This document shows positions 54,276 to 63,906 of a stretch of DNA of 64,000 bases, in pieces. The first letter of the stretch is position 1. Each line of letters starts with the position of its first letter. Under the pieces are notes generated by a model. The model made no database searches. It saw only the letters and a program-made list of their open reading frames with translations, and was not told the origin of the DNA. The position numbers and the translations under genes are program-made. This DNA is from Sinorhizobium fredii NGR234 (GTDB lineage Bacteria > Pseudomonadota > Alphaproteobacteria > Rhizobiales > Rhizobiaceae): assembly GCF_000018545.1 (NCBI RefSeq), contig NC_012586.1:1116001-1180000 (forward strand), in the 5' to 3' direction.

Positions 54276-56032
54276 GGATGAGCCGGGATCTTGATGGTTA
54301 TCCGCGTCCATTGCTCCACCTTGTCGATCGAAAGTTCGCCGCTCCGCGCGGCCACGCGTTCGCGCAGACTTCGCGGGCCGACCTTGCTGCTCTCCAGCTC
54401 GGAATGCTCGAGCGGCCGGTCAAAGCCGAAGCCCGTTCCGTCGTCGTCCACGGTCAGGACCACCATAGCTCCATCGAGCCGCAGCCGGGCCTCGATCGTT
54501 CGCGCGTGCCCATGACGCGCAGCGTTGGCGGTCGCCTCCGCGATCATCCGCGCCAGTTCGTCGATGATCGCCGCCGGCAACCAAAGATCTTCGGGATCCA
54601 GAATGAAGCGAAAGTCGATCGACCATTGCTGCCGCAAACGGCCGGCCAGGGCTTCCAATCGCAGCGCCAGCTGAGAGTCGCCGCCGTGTCGATGGTCGGA
54701 TCCCGGTTCAAGTGCGCGGATGAGGGCGCGGAGATCTCTTTGTTCTTCGAAAAGCATGGCTTGGATAGCCATCAGACGCCTGTCGATCTCGGCAGGCTCG
54801 GCCTTGGACGAGCGCAAGGCTTGCAGTTGCAGGGCCGTTCCTGCCAGCGTTTGCAGAACGCCATCGTGTATGTCCCGCCCAATTCTGATGCGCTCCTCGA
54901 CGGCGGCGGCATCGCTGAGACGGCGCAGCAAGATCGCTTGCTCGAAGAGCGTCTTCAATCGGTCGGCGACAATCTCCGCCATGGCGACGTCATCCAGTGT
55001 CGGGGCCGGCGGGTCCAGGAGGAACAGGCGCGCATCGACATCGCTCGCGTGGAACTGCACCGAGATTGCCGACGCGACCGAGAATTCGGCGACGAGCGCC
55101 GGAGAAATTGGCAACTCGCCTCCGCGCCATCGATCGAAGCGTCCCTCGCCGCGATGAATGAGGGCTCGGGAGCGCTTTGCGTCGATGATCAGAAGACTGG
55201 CATGCTTCAGCACCTGCGGTGTCCACGGCAGGTATGCGGTCGGCGACAAATGCCTGACTTCGCTTGTGCCGTTCTTCCATATCGCGAGATTGGTCCAGGG
55301 TTCGTCACCGTCACTCCAGATCAGCAGCGCTCGGGACACGCGCATCATCTGCGCCGCATAGTCCAACGCCGCTTCGGCCGGCCAATCGCGCCCCTCGGGC
55401 GCTGAGGGCGTCCGCTCAACCAATCGCAATAGATGAGAACGCACCGCCTCCTGGTGGGTCCCCAGCCATGTGAGAAGAATAGTCGCCGTCAGCAAGGAGA
55501 GAATGAACGACAGGGCGACTGCAGCGTCCACGTCCGAATTAAACGGCCAGCCGGTATTCGAAAGCGCCAGGTATGCCAGCACTGCAACCCCGATGGAACC
55601 GGTCCACAGGGCACCGCGCCAGAGCCAGTGCAGCGTCGCGGTCATCTGGACAAATGGCATGAGCATGAAGACCGGGCCGGACACGCGACCTGTCAGAAAA
55701 GCCAAGGCAATCAAAGTGGCGACGTCGATCAAATGCCGGATGAATGTGCCGCGGACCAGATGGACCTGGGCTTTCCAAACGAAAAGGGCTGCTGCCGTGG
55801 CGTAGACCAGATAAGCGATGAGCAGCCAGAAGACGAGGTCCGAGCGAGGCGGCCGGACCGCGGCATCGAGCCAAGTAATCCAAAGGCTGCCAATCGCCAG
55901 AACGATCCGGGCGATGGCGATCACGCCGTCCGAGCGGGCCCGGAATGTGTTGATCCAGGTCTGTCGATTGGTCGCCGCGGCCGACGCATTTTCGGCCTGC
56001 ACTGTGGCAATCGCAGACGCCCAGCGCCTCAC
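54272..56032 (-). CDS. Sensor histidine kinase (HisKA_3 / NarX-like)
   Basis: A 586-residue membrane sensor. Five to six hydrophobic segments (about 35-210) precede a GAF-like middle region. After these come the HisKA_3 box ERIRIGRDIHDGVLQTL with phospho-acceptor His389 and a HATPase_c domain ending in DDDGTGFGF and SLRERVAARSGEL. I chose the GTG at 56032, which has AGAGGAG seven bases upstream, over an ATG at 56065 with no ribosome site. There is no large periplasmic domain, so it may sense a membrane or cytoplasmic signal. Confidence 0.91.
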   Translation of the reverse strand: MRRWASAIATVQAENASAAATNRQTWINTFRARSDGVIAIARIVLAIGSLWITWLDAAVRPPRSDLVFWLLIAYLVYATAAALFVWKAQVHLVRGTFIRHLIDVATLIALAFLTGRVSGPVFMLMPFVQMTATLHWLWRGALWTGSIGVAVLAYLALSNTGWPFNSDVDAAVALSFILSLLTATILLTWLGTHQEAVRSHLLRLVERTPSAPEGRDWPAEAALDYAAQMMRVSRALLIWSDGDEPWTNLAIWKNGTSEVRHLSPTAYLPWTPQVLKHASLLIIDAKRSRALIHRGEGRFDRWRGGELPISPALVAEFSVASAISVQFHASDVDARLFLLDPPAPTLDDVAMAEIVADRLKTLFEQAILLRRLSDAAAVEERIRIGRDIHDGVLQTLAGTALQLQALRSSKAEPAEIDRRLMAIQAMLFEEQRDLRALIRALEPGSDHRHGGDSQLALRLEALAGRLRQQWSIDFRFILDPEDLWLPAAIIDELARMIAEATANAARHGHARTIEARLRLDGAMVVLTVDDDGTGFGFDRPLEHSELESSKVGPRSLRERVAARSGELSIDKVEQWTRITIKIPAHP

Positions 56033-56314
56033 CGCGACGCTCCTCTTTTCAGGGTCACATACCATTGGCGGGGATCGAACGCGCGCTGCTGGAAGGCCCG
56101 CGACAGTCTCATATCAGCTCCTGAGCGACTAAGGTGCACTTACAGAACTGCGCCAGAGATTGGATGCTTTGCGCAGTGGCAGGCAAGTAACCCCCGCCCC
56201 ATTCGGCAGAACAGCGGGAATTATGTCGAATTGCACCGCCGAAGGCCAGATTGGTCTCTGACTTTCTCACTCTGGATACGACAGCCGTCTCCAACGACTG
56301 GCTCTCACCGTCAG

Positions 56315-57226
56315 CTAAGGCACATGGTGGAATTTGCCGTGTACCGGCGGGCGCTTTCCACTGGGGGAGGCCCAGGCCAGCACATCGATGCACTGACCAT
56401 CGCCGCACAGGACGACGAAGCCGCGTTCCGAATGGCATTGGACCTGGCCCACCAATCCGATGAAGCGCCCGGCGTTTTCGAACTGTACGGCTGCGTCGAT
56501 ACGGATCCTCTCGCCGTCGTAAAAGGAAAACGCGCCGGGATAAGGGGCCCCGACTGCACGGATAAGCCGGAGTATCGAGCCGGCAGGTGCATTCCAGTCG
56601 ATGAGCCCGTCTTCGGCGGTTCGCCTCGCACAATAGCTCGCCTGGTCATCATCTTGCTCGATCCGAGGCGGCTTATCGGTGTCAACGAGTGCAACCGCTT
56701 CAGTCACCATCTCGCTCAGATTTGTCGTGTGCTTGGCATAGAGGCTCCGAGCGGTTTCGTCGGCGGCCACGGTGAACAGCCGCTGAAGCAAGATGGGGCC
56801 GGAGTCGATGCCTTCATCCAACCAAAACAACGTTGATCCGGTCACGTGTTCGTCTTGTATTATCGTCCAGGGAATAACCGCACGCCCGCGCAAACGCGGC
56901 AAGGCGGCCGGGTGGAACCCGATAGTCCCCAGGCGAGCGACATCTCGAAATGGCTGCCGGCAGATTTGCGACCAGCCAATAACGAACGTCAGGTCGGGCT
57001 CAACCGAAGCCATCGCCTCCAGGACGGCGGGGTGATTGATGTCTGTTGTGAAGCAAACGGCACACCCGGCGGTACGCCCGACGACTTCCAAATCGGCGAA
57101 ATCGGAGTGGCGTCCGGCCAACTCGGGTGGCAGGGTGATAACCAGTGCAGGAGCGCGCCCCGTCTTAATGAGCGCTTCCAGGGCGATTCTGGAACTCTCA
57201 ACGGCGCCGACGAAAACGATACGCAT
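56315..57226 (-). CDS. Formyltransferase family protein (sugar N-formyltransferase or Fmt-like)
   Basis: A 303-residue formyltransferase-fold protein (MRIVFVGAVESSRIALEALI). The catalytic region TIGFHPAALPRLRGRAVIPW has His105, and Asp141 lies 36 residues on in DEGIDSGP. Both match the usual His-Asp spacing. The conserved Asn two residues before the His is Gly103 here. Enzymes of this type in polysaccharide loci transfer formyl from 10-formyl-THF to amino-sugars. The ATG at 57226 was preferred over a TTG two codons upstream. It lies 280 bases before the sensor kinase gene. Confidence 0.83.
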   Translation of the reverse strand: MRIVFVGAVESSRIALEALIKTGRAPALVITLPPELAGRHSDFADLEVVGRTAGCAVCFTTDINHPAVLEAMASVEPDLTFVIGWSQICRQPFRDVARLGTIGFHPAALPRLRGRAVIPWTIIQDEHVTGSTLFWLDEGIDSGPILLQRLFTVAADETARSLYAKHTTNLSEMVTEAVALVDTDKPPRIEQDDDQASYCARRTAEDGLIDWNAPAGSILRLIRAVGAPYPGAFSFYDGERIRIDAAVQFENAGRFIGLVGQVQCHSERGFVVLCGDGQCIDVLAWASPSGKRPPVHGKFHHVP

Positions 57227-57790
57227 GATCAAACAACGGTCGAACTATCGAAAAGCGCGGAATAACCAGCCACGACGGGCAACAAGCGATGTGATCCAAT
57301 GCGGGCTGCATTGAACACAATAATGACCGCAGTGTCCAGCGCGGACGTTCTCGGCAGTTTTTGCGAGGCCATTCGACCGCGGCAGCGCGGCCTTTTGCCC
57401 TTCGGCCTACAAAGGTCATGCTCCCGTTGTTGTCGGCGGCGATCGTTCCTCACAACCGGCTTCTCAGGTCTGCCTTGTGGAGAAATTCTGCTGCAACGGG
57501 ATCGTAATTTGCGGAGCGAGTGGAGAATGCCGCTGCCGCCCTTGCCCTGCGTGGCAGGCTGTTCTGCGAAACCCCCAGTGATCGTCGGGAAGCGCGTTTC
57601 GAGCGGCCGTATTCTAGCAAATTCCGCGCTCGCCTCTTCGAAAAACAAGGGGAAAAAGATAAGGTGATTGAATAAGTTACGCCGGATGCCAAACTACTTG
57701 CGGCGATCGGAGAAACTAAAATTATTGCGCCTCATTGAACATTTCACTAATCTATCCAAATAGAGAAAATTGCTGAATTTTCTGCTTTTG
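57227..57790. other. Intergenic region upstream of the chain-length gene
   Basis: About 560 bases between divergent genes. The left part is of ordinary GC content and contains short open frames on both strands with no ribosome sites or family features, so I left them out. The last 90 bases are AT-rich and probably hold the rightward promoter. I see no strong consensus pair. Confidence 0.3.
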
Positions 57791-59800
57791 ATGGTTTCCA
57801 TGACGATGACATTCGTTTCTGATGGCAGCCTATCTGCTCGCGCTCACTACCGAGAAAGTGTTGAACTTGCGGCCCAGCGCAATGGGAATTCGGTAGGTCT
57901 GCTAGATGCCTGGGCCTTGGTCAAACGGCGCATGCGCCTCCTTGTGTCGGTGATCGTCGGGTGCACCTTGCTCTCTGCGATAGCATCATTCACGCTGCCG
58001 AAAACCTACACGGCCAGTTCTGACGTGGTGCTCGAGCGCAAAGATGTTCGACCGTTTGCGACCGATGCTTCCTTGACATCCCTCGACCGCGATCGCTCTG
58101 CGGCAGAAACCGAAATGGATGTCTTGCAGTCCAGGCAGCTTGCTGGCCGCGTCGTCGACAGATTGAACCTCATCAACAACCCAAACTTCAACCCGTATGC
58201 CCGCACGGCCGAACAACCGTCAGACATCGGTGGCGATTTTCTTGGATATTTTCAAGGAATTGTCGGAATCGATCGGTCGGCTAAGACTGTCAGGACTCTG
58301 CCGGGTCTGAAAACGCAACGGGACCGCGCGATCTCGTCACTGCTGCGCCAGTTCGATGTCAGCCGGACTGGGGAGAGCCTGGCGGTAAAAATCACCGTAT
58401 CAAGTCCGGATCCCAAACTTGCTCAGGAAATAGCCAACACCATTGCGAACCTGTATGTTGAATCGTCTCTCGAGTTCAAGCAGGACGAGCGGATCGCCGA
58501 CAAGCAACGGGCGCTTAATACGGGCGGGGCCGTCGGGTTCCTGCGGCAAAGCATGACGCAGCCGCTTTTGGTCACATTGCGGTCCGAAGAAGCCCGATTG
58601 CTGCAGAGCAGAGCCGAGATCGCCGCGAAGTACGGTAAGAATCACCCTCAGATGATTGATGTCGGCTCGCAAATTGCCGGCGTGCGCAGGATGATCGAGG
58701 ATGAGGTTCGTCGTATCTTGTTGGACCTTGAGGCGGAATCCCTGAAGCCAAGCGCTCGAATCGTATCGGCGGCGGAACTTCCGAATTCACCTTCGTTTCC
58801 TGTAGCGGGTATCATAATTCCCGCGACATTCGCTGGTTCGACTTTGCTGGCCTTTTTGCTCGCGCTCCTGTTTGAAGCAACTGATACGCGAATCCGCAGC
58901 GGACAACGCACCGCGCAACTCCTGCGAATGCCGAACCTGGGCTACGTGCCCAAGCTTCCGAAGCATTTGCCGTATCAGGGCACCAAGCGGTCGTCAGGCG
59001 TACCAGCCTGGAGCAATGCATCTGCAGAAGCCGAGCGGTCGATTTATATGGCTTCGCGCTTCTCCGAGGCAAAAAAACTGCATCGCGTTGTGATGGTCAC
59101 GTCGTGCCATCACAACATTGCAAACGCATCAACAGCCTGGGGGATTGCGACCGCCGCAGCAGCAGACGGCCGCCCGACCGCCTTCGTGAACCTGGATTTC
59201 CATGAACACAGCGTTCCCTGTTTGAAAAGCGTGGGGCATTCACCCGAGCTCTTCGAGCGCTATCTCAACAATGAAGCAACGCTCGCCGATGTTGTGCAGA
59301 CGGATCCTGCCTTGCCCGGGTTGGGCCTCCTTGACGCGACGCTGGCAATGACGGAGCCGTTCAGACTCATTGACTCCAAAAAACTTTGTGAACTGATCCA
59401 GGCGCTCAAGCAGAGCGGGTATGATCTCATTGTGCTTCACGCTCCGCCTGTCCTCAGCTCTGGCGATGCAACGTGGCTCGCGCCCTTTGTCGACGCGGTC
59501 ATCCTCACGGTTTCCTGGGGCGAGACAACCGAGGACCAATTGTTGGTGGCTGTTTCCCAGCTTCGGATGAACCATGCGCCACTGATCGGCACTGCAATTA
59601 ACCAAGTTAATCCTGAAATTCACAGACGCCACGGCTACGGGGGCTATGTGATAACCTCACGGCGCTTTCCGGCGACTGGCTGGATCAGGCGCCATTCCCG
59701 CGGAAACGGTGCGATCGCCGACCGCCCGACCAAAGAAGCGAACGCCTTGTCCGTGCGGTCGGTGGGGGCCGCGCCCAATTCTCCGTCGAAGGTGCTGTAA
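57791..59800 (+). CDS. Polysaccharide co-polymerase (Wzz/ExoP-like) with a degenerate kinase domain
   Basis: A protein of about 669 residues. A first membrane segment (LLVSVIVGCTLLSAIASFTL), a large periplasmic domain with coiled-coil propensity and a second membrane segment (AGIIIPATFAGSTLLAFLL) form the Wzz part. The cytoplasmic part aligns in layout with bacterial tyrosine kinases. However, its P-loop reads VTSCHHNIANAST (about 436-448) without the Gly-Lys-Ser/Thr, and the Walker B Asp is His550 (VLHAPP). It probably controls chain length without kinase activity. The start is uncertain (ATG 57791, 57800 or 57806; TTG 57770). Confidence 0.84.
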   Translation: MVSMTMTFVSDGSLSARAHYRESVELAAQRNGNSVGLLDAWALVKRRMRLLVSVIVGCTLLSAIASFTLPKTYTASSDVVLERKDVRPFATDASLTSLDRDRSAAETEMDVLQSRQLAGRVVDRLNLINNPNFNPYARTAEQPSDIGGDFLGYFQGIVGIDRSAKTVRTLPGLKTQRDRAISSLLRQFDVSRTGESLAVKITVSSPDPKLAQEIANTIANLYVESSLEFKQDERIADKQRALNTGGAVGFLRQSMTQPLLVTLRSEEARLLQSRAEIAAKYGKNHPQMIDVGSQIAGVRRMIEDEVRRILLDLEAESLKPSARIVSAAELPNSPSFPVAGIIIPATFAGSTLLAFLLALLFEATDTRIRSGQRTAQLLRMPNLGYVPKLPKHLPYQGTKRSSGVPAWSNASAEAERSIYMASRFSEAKKLHRVVMVTSCHHNIANASTAWGIATAAAADGRPTAFVNLDFHEHSVPCLKSVGHSPELFERYLNNEATLADVVQTDPALPGLGLLDATLAMTEPFRLIDSKKLCELIQALKQSGYDLIVLHAPPVLSSGDATWLAPFVDAVILTVSWGETTEDQLLVAVSQLRMNHAPLIGTAINQVNPEIHRRHGYGGYVITSRRFPATGWIRRHSRGNGAIADRPTKEANALSVRSVGAAPNSPSKVL

Positions 59801-59953
59801 TTCCGGTATCCCGAAAGCTTCGCTTTTGGGTTGCTGACATCGAGCAAACGAGCCCGTCGGTGGAGACCGTCTGAGAAAGGCTGGCCCGCAAGTTTTGCTC
59901 GAGGTCAAGACGTTCCCGGATCCGGCGCTTGTTGCAGAAGAAAGAGCTCCAAG

Positions 59954-61159
59954 ATGAGTAACGGCGGGCCGCGGACCGTGTGCTTTCCTTTCATAGGGGA
60001 CTTTATAGGTGGAAGCCATCTGTCCGCCCTCGGACTTATACGAAATCTTCCGAGGTCGTTCTTCGCGCCCTTGGTTGTCCTCCATGATACCGAGGGGCCG
60101 GTGGCAGAACTGTTTCGCCGTGAAAGTATCGACTTTGAACCGGCGCCCGTTCTGAACCGCCTGGAGCGGGCCGGTGCACACAACGGCGCGGCAGTGCTCA
60201 ATGTCGCTCGAACTCTACCAGCGCTTGTCGGATATCTGCGAGCCAGAGACGTCGCAATCGTGCACACCAACGACGGTCGGGCACATCTCATGTGGGGCCT
60301 GGCAGCTCGACTGGCGGGATCGAAGCACCTCTGGCACCACCGTGGCGACGCGACTTCATTCGGGTTACGGCGCATCGCGCCCTGGCTTCCGAACCGTCTG
60401 GTAGCCGTTTCGAAATTTGCATCGCCGCGCCCTGGGCTTTTCTCTGCCGCCGCCAAATGCAGTGTCGTTCATAGCCCATTCGACGTCACGAAAACGGTAG
60501 GGGTCGATCGTGAAGATGGTCGAAAGAACGTCATCGCCACGATCGGATGCCCGCCCGAAACAAGACTCCTCGGTTATGTCGGAACCCTGGTTGACCGCAA
60601 GCGGCCAATCCTTTTCGTCGAGGTGCTCGCGGCCCTGCGGCGGCTGGAGCCGAAAATCGAATTCGCGGGGCTATTTTTTGGTAATGCTCTGAACACGCTT
60701 GACGACGCAGCAAGATCGCGCGCTCAAGCCCTTGGCGTGGCCGACCGCATTCATTTCATGGGTTTCCGCTATCCGAGCGAACCTTGGATCGCGGGGCTGG
60801 ATGCCCTTCTGGTAACGGCGGTGAATGAACCGCTCGGAAGGACGCTCGTCGAAGCAATGCTGCTTGGAACGCCAGTCATCGCAGCGGACTCAGGTGGCAA
60901 CCCCGAAGTCGTGGAGGACGGCGAAACGGGCATGCTCGTTCGCCCGGACGATCCGTCGGAATTCGCAAGTGCTTGCTTAAAGCTTTTTGGCGATCCCAGC
61001 TATCTTGCGCACATCGTGGAAACGGCTCGTAACGAAGCACGCGCCCGCTTCAGCATCGAGCGCCACGTGCACGCAATCACGGCGGTCTACGAAGACTTGT
61101 TACGCACGGGCGATACCACAGCGCCGCGCGTCGTATCAGGCGCTCAGGGGTCGCTGTAG
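59954..61159 (+). CDS. Glycosyltransferase (GT-B, family 4/1 type)
   Basis: A 401-residue glycosyltransferase. The acceptor half has FPFIGDFIGGSHLSALGLI and VHTNDGRAHLMWGLAARLAG. The donor half has LGYVGTLVDRKRPILFVEVL and the NEPLGRTLVEAMLLGTPVIAADSGGNPEVV motif (read in parts). The ATG at 59954 is followed at once by the conserved fold and has GAAAGAG upstream; longer frames add a low-quality tail. It lies 153 bases after the chain-length gene and is probably co-transcribed. Confidence 0.88.
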   Translation: MSNGGPRTVCFPFIGDFIGGSHLSALGLIRNLPRSFFAPLVVLHDTEGPVAELFRRESIDFEPAPVLNRLERAGAHNGAAVLNVARTLPALVGYLRARDVAIVHTNDGRAHLMWGLAARLAGSKHLWHHRGDATSFGLRRIAPWLPNRLVAVSKFASPRPGLFSAAAKCSVVHSPFDVTKTVGVDREDGRKNVIATIGCPPETRLLGYVGTLVDRKRPILFVEVLAALRRLEPKIEFAGLFFGNALNTLDDAARSRAQALGVADRIHFMGFRYPSEPWIAGLDALLVTAVNEPLGRTLVEAMLLGTPVIAADSGGNPEVVEDGETGMLVRPDDPSEFASACLKLFGDPSYLAHIVETARNEARARFSIERHVHAITAVYEDLLRTGDTTAPRVVSGAQGSL

Positions 61160-61263
61160 CACTTCGAATCGCTGCCTGTCCTTGTCCTTGTATCGAGGTC
61201 GAAGACAGGCAGTAGGGATGCTGACCGAGTGCAGGCCCACAACCCGGAGGCGGGAGTTGCGAT

Positions 61264-62577
61264 ATGCGGCGCGAGGCGACAGTGTCAGGAATCGGCAAAA
61301 CAACGACACCTCACATTCATTCTGACAGCCACCCGCGCACAACGCCCTTGCCTGCAATCGAGCGTGCTGTCCTCTACACGGGCGTGTTTTTAGCGCCCTA
61401 TGCAACACTGCGGTTTTCCGAACTGTTCTTTACGCTTAGCGATTTCTTTTTCTGTCTCAGTCTTTCTCTTCTTTTTTTAACTGGACGGATTTGGAGTAAT
61501 CCGCTCGGCAAGGCAACGCCATTTTGGCTTATCGCGTTCACGCTCTTGTTCGTCGGGCTGATGATCGGGAGCCTCTTGCACAGCAGCCCCGAACGAGGGC
61601 TGATTGTGACAGCACAATATTTGTTCGCTTACGTATTTCTGATGTTCATTCTGATCCGGGATGAACCTAAGGTAGCGTATCGGCTGGCGATCATTTTCCT
61701 GGTCAGCATGGTTCTCCTCGATCTTCACGGTATCATTACGTTCTACGCGGTTGGCTACGTGCCCGGAGAGGGAAAGGGCGTCGTTACCGGGGGACGGCGT
61801 TTGGCCACACTTCTTCGAAATCCGAACCTAGCTGCGGCAATGAATGCCTTGACGCTGCCAATTCCGCTCTATCTGTGGGCGACAGGCCGGATCAAGTCAT
61901 ACGTCGCCTTGCCGATAATAGCGGTATTTATAGCTACGGTAATACTTACCAGCTCAAATAGCGGCCTCTTCGTCACACTGATTTGCCTGACCGTTTTCAC
62001 AACGTTCCTTTTAACGCCTAAGTTGATATTACGTTTGGCGCTCGCAATGTGCATACTTGTTGCCGTTGTGGCGGGATTTGGAAGCAAGGACCTGTTGCCC
62101 AAGACATTTCAAACGCGTGTCTTGGGCGCGCTTTCCTCCGGCGACATTTCCGAAGCGGGAACTTTCGTTTCGAGGGCCGCACTGATCGAGGAAGCACTCC
62201 AGATAATATCCGATGAGCAGATTGCGCTCGTGGGATTGGGCGCAGACCAATTCCGGGAGAGAAGTGTACAAACCACTCCTGTTCATAATCTTTATCTTCT
62301 CCTCTGGGTCGAAGGCGGGCTCCTTGCGCTCTTGGGCTGGATCATGTTTTCAGCGGTCGGGATACTGCACGCACTTACGCTCAGGAGGGCTGGAGGCGAT
62401 AAGAGGGCACTGGCAGCGATGATGACCACCATTGCCGTTTTTCTCACGATCGCTCTATTCAATCCGCATATGTACGCGCGGTATTGGACGATCCCAATTT
62501 TCCTGTGCTGCGGACTCGGCCTCGCGCAACTCCGGCAGGCAGCAAAGTTTCCTAAGGCGTCGCTCAAGCGCCCCTAA
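61264..62577 (+). CDS. O-antigen ligase / polysaccharide polymerase family membrane protein (Wzy_C)
   Basis: A 437-residue protein with ten to eleven hydrophobic segments. The large periplasmic loop near residue 270-340 ends in the family signature TPVHNLYLLLWVEGGLLALLGW (read in parts), which includes the conserved His. Such proteins polymerise repeat units or ligate them to a carrier. GGGAG lies eight bases upstream of the ATG. Codon use looks more AT-rich than in the catabolic genes on the left, in line with horizontal spread of polysaccharide genes. Confidence 0.88.
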   Translation: MRREATVSGIGKTTTPHIHSDSHPRTTPLPAIERAVLYTGVFLAPYATLRFSELFFTLSDFFFCLSLSLLFLTGRIWSNPLGKATPFWLIAFTLLFVGLMIGSLLHSSPERGLIVTAQYLFAYVFLMFILIRDEPKVAYRLAIIFLVSMVLLDLHGIITFYAVGYVPGEGKGVVTGGRRLATLLRNPNLAAAMNALTLPIPLYLWATGRIKSYVALPIIAVFIATVILTSSNSGLFVTLICLTVFTTFLLTPKLILRLALAMCILVAVVAGFGSKDLLPKTFQTRVLGALSSGDISEAGTFVSRAALIEEALQIISDEQIALVGLGADQFRERSVQTTPVHNLYLLLWVEGGLLALLGWIMFSAVGILHALTLRRAGGDKRALAAMMTTIAVFLTIALFNPHMYARYWTIPIFLCCGLGLAQLRQAAKFPKASLKRP

Positions 62578-62979
62578 GTTTAGCGTGCCGCCGCGTGGAG
62601 GAAAGGGCAGGATTAACCTGGCTGAAAGGGCTTCACTTGGCATAAATAATTGGAGAATAGTTGCAAAGGGGCGCGCTCAAGGCTGATCGACAGTAAAGCT
62701 AATCGGATTGCTAATCAGGCATGGATGCACTATCGTTATTTCTTTGTTTCTTTTGTTCGTTCGAACGAGAGCGGCTATTCCCAGCAGGAAGTTGGGGTGG
62801 TCCACGCGGCGCGCGTTCGATTGCGAGTGAGGTTGCGGCTATTTCGTGCCGACCCTTCTTCTAGTGATTGCGCTCTGCGGCAAGATTGCAGTCGACCCCA
62901 TCTACTGGTGGGCAGCCGGCCTTGATGCGCGCAGGCAGAATTGAAGGCAAGCTCAAGCGGTCTCATGTGAAAGGCTGTG
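62578..62979. other. Intergenic region before the sulfotransferase gene
   Basis: About 400 bases without a supported gene. The first half is AT-rich (around 62640-62770) and may contain a promoter for the sulfotransferase. A 32-codon hydrophobic frame starts at a GTG at 62846 and ends at 62944 (VPTLLLVIALCGKIAVDP at its start). Its ribosome site is poorly placed, so I do not call it a gene. Confidence 0.3.
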
Positions 62980-63906
62980 ATGATGACCTCGCAACCCGTT
63001 CGTGTTGCTTACATCGCAGGTTACGGACGGAGCGGCACCACCATACTCGACATCGCATTGGGCCAGCACCGCGCCGTGTTTGGTGCGGGTGAGATAACGT
63101 CCCTCACGCGGCATGTTTGGCGTCACAACGAATATTGTGCATGCGGCAAGCCGATTCGGGACTGCAGTTTCTGGAGCACCGTTTGCCAGGAGTGGTTCGC
63201 GAATTCGGACTCGCGACTTATGTCAGAGTATTGCGCCCTTCAGGCAAAATTCGAGGGTCTGTCCGTCCTTGCAAAAGTGTTTTCCGGTCTGGGGCTGGGA
63301 AAGCACTTTGCACCGTATGCGCTTCACACCGAGCGTCTGATGAAGGCGATGCAGTCCCGTTCCGGTAAGCAAATAATCGTCGACTCTTCGAAATTGCCGG
63401 GAAGGGCGATGGCGCTTGCGCAAGTACCGGGAATTGACCTGCGTGTCATCCACATGGTGCGTGACGGGCGCGGAGTGGCCTGGTCATTGCTGAAGCCCTA
63501 TGCGCGTGACGCGAACTCGGGATTGCAAAAGGAGATCCGGCCAAAATCCGTGTTCAGAACGGCATTGCGGTGGAGCGTAGTCAATCTTGCGGTCGAGTAT
63601 CTCTCGCGAAAACTGGGCCCCGATAAAGTGCTGCGCGTGAGGTATGAGGATTTCGTGACGGACCCCATCGCCATCATGCAGCAAATCGGCGTGTTTCTCG
63701 ATATTGACCTCCACCAGATCGGCTCTGCTCTGCAGAACGGCGACCCTGTCGGCGCCGGGCACCAGGTCGCAGGGAACCGGCTGCGGATGGCTGGATCTGT
63801 CGCTCTCAAAAGAGACGAGTCGTGGCGAGCCCGGATGCCGGCCGGCCAGCAGGTCTCTTTCGAGCGATTGTGCGGCTGGATGCTCAGACGCTACGGCTAT
63901 CTCTAG
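62980..63906 (+). CDS. Sulfotransferase
   Basis: A 308-residue PAPS-dependent sulfotransferase. The 5'-phosphosulfate loop is GYGRSGTTI (residues 14-22). The 3'-phosphate motif is IHMVRDGRGVAWSLL, with the Ser in the right position, and VRYEDFVTDP follows. The N-terminal fold and length match polysaccharide- and lipid-modifying sulfotransferases of rhizobia. AAAGG precedes a GTG and two ATGs; I took the ATG at 62980. It is the logical user of PAPS from the cysD/cysNC genes and of CysQ to clear PAP. Confidence 0.9.
   Translation: MMTSQPVRVAYIAGYGRSGTTILDIALGQHRAVFGAGEITSLTRHVWRHNEYCACGKPIRDCSFWSTVCQEWFANSDSRLMSEYCALQAKFEGLSVLAKVFSGLGLGKHFAPYALHTERLMKAMQSRSGKQIIVDSSKLPGRAMALAQVPGIDLRVIHMVRDGRGVAWSLLKPYARDANSGLQKEIRPKSVFRTALRWSVVNLAVEYLSRKLGPDKVLRVRYEDFVTDPIAIMQQIGVFLDIDLHQIGSALQNGDPVGAGHQVAGNRLRMAGSVALKRDESWRARMPAGQQVSFERLCGWMLRRYGYL

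Noticed and set aside
55433..56836. 467-codon plus-strand frame over the sensor kinase and formyltransferase ends
   Set aside because: It crosses two unrelated genes on the other strand and lacks motifs.
57299..57667. 122-codon plus-strand and 139-codon minus-strand frames in the 57.2-57.8 kb gap
   Set aside because: They overlap each other, have no ribosome site and no family feature, so the gap is described as intergenic.
62846..62944. 32-codon hydrophobic frame before the sulfotransferase
   Set aside because: It is very short, begins at a GTG with a poorly spaced ribosome site, and has no supporting context.
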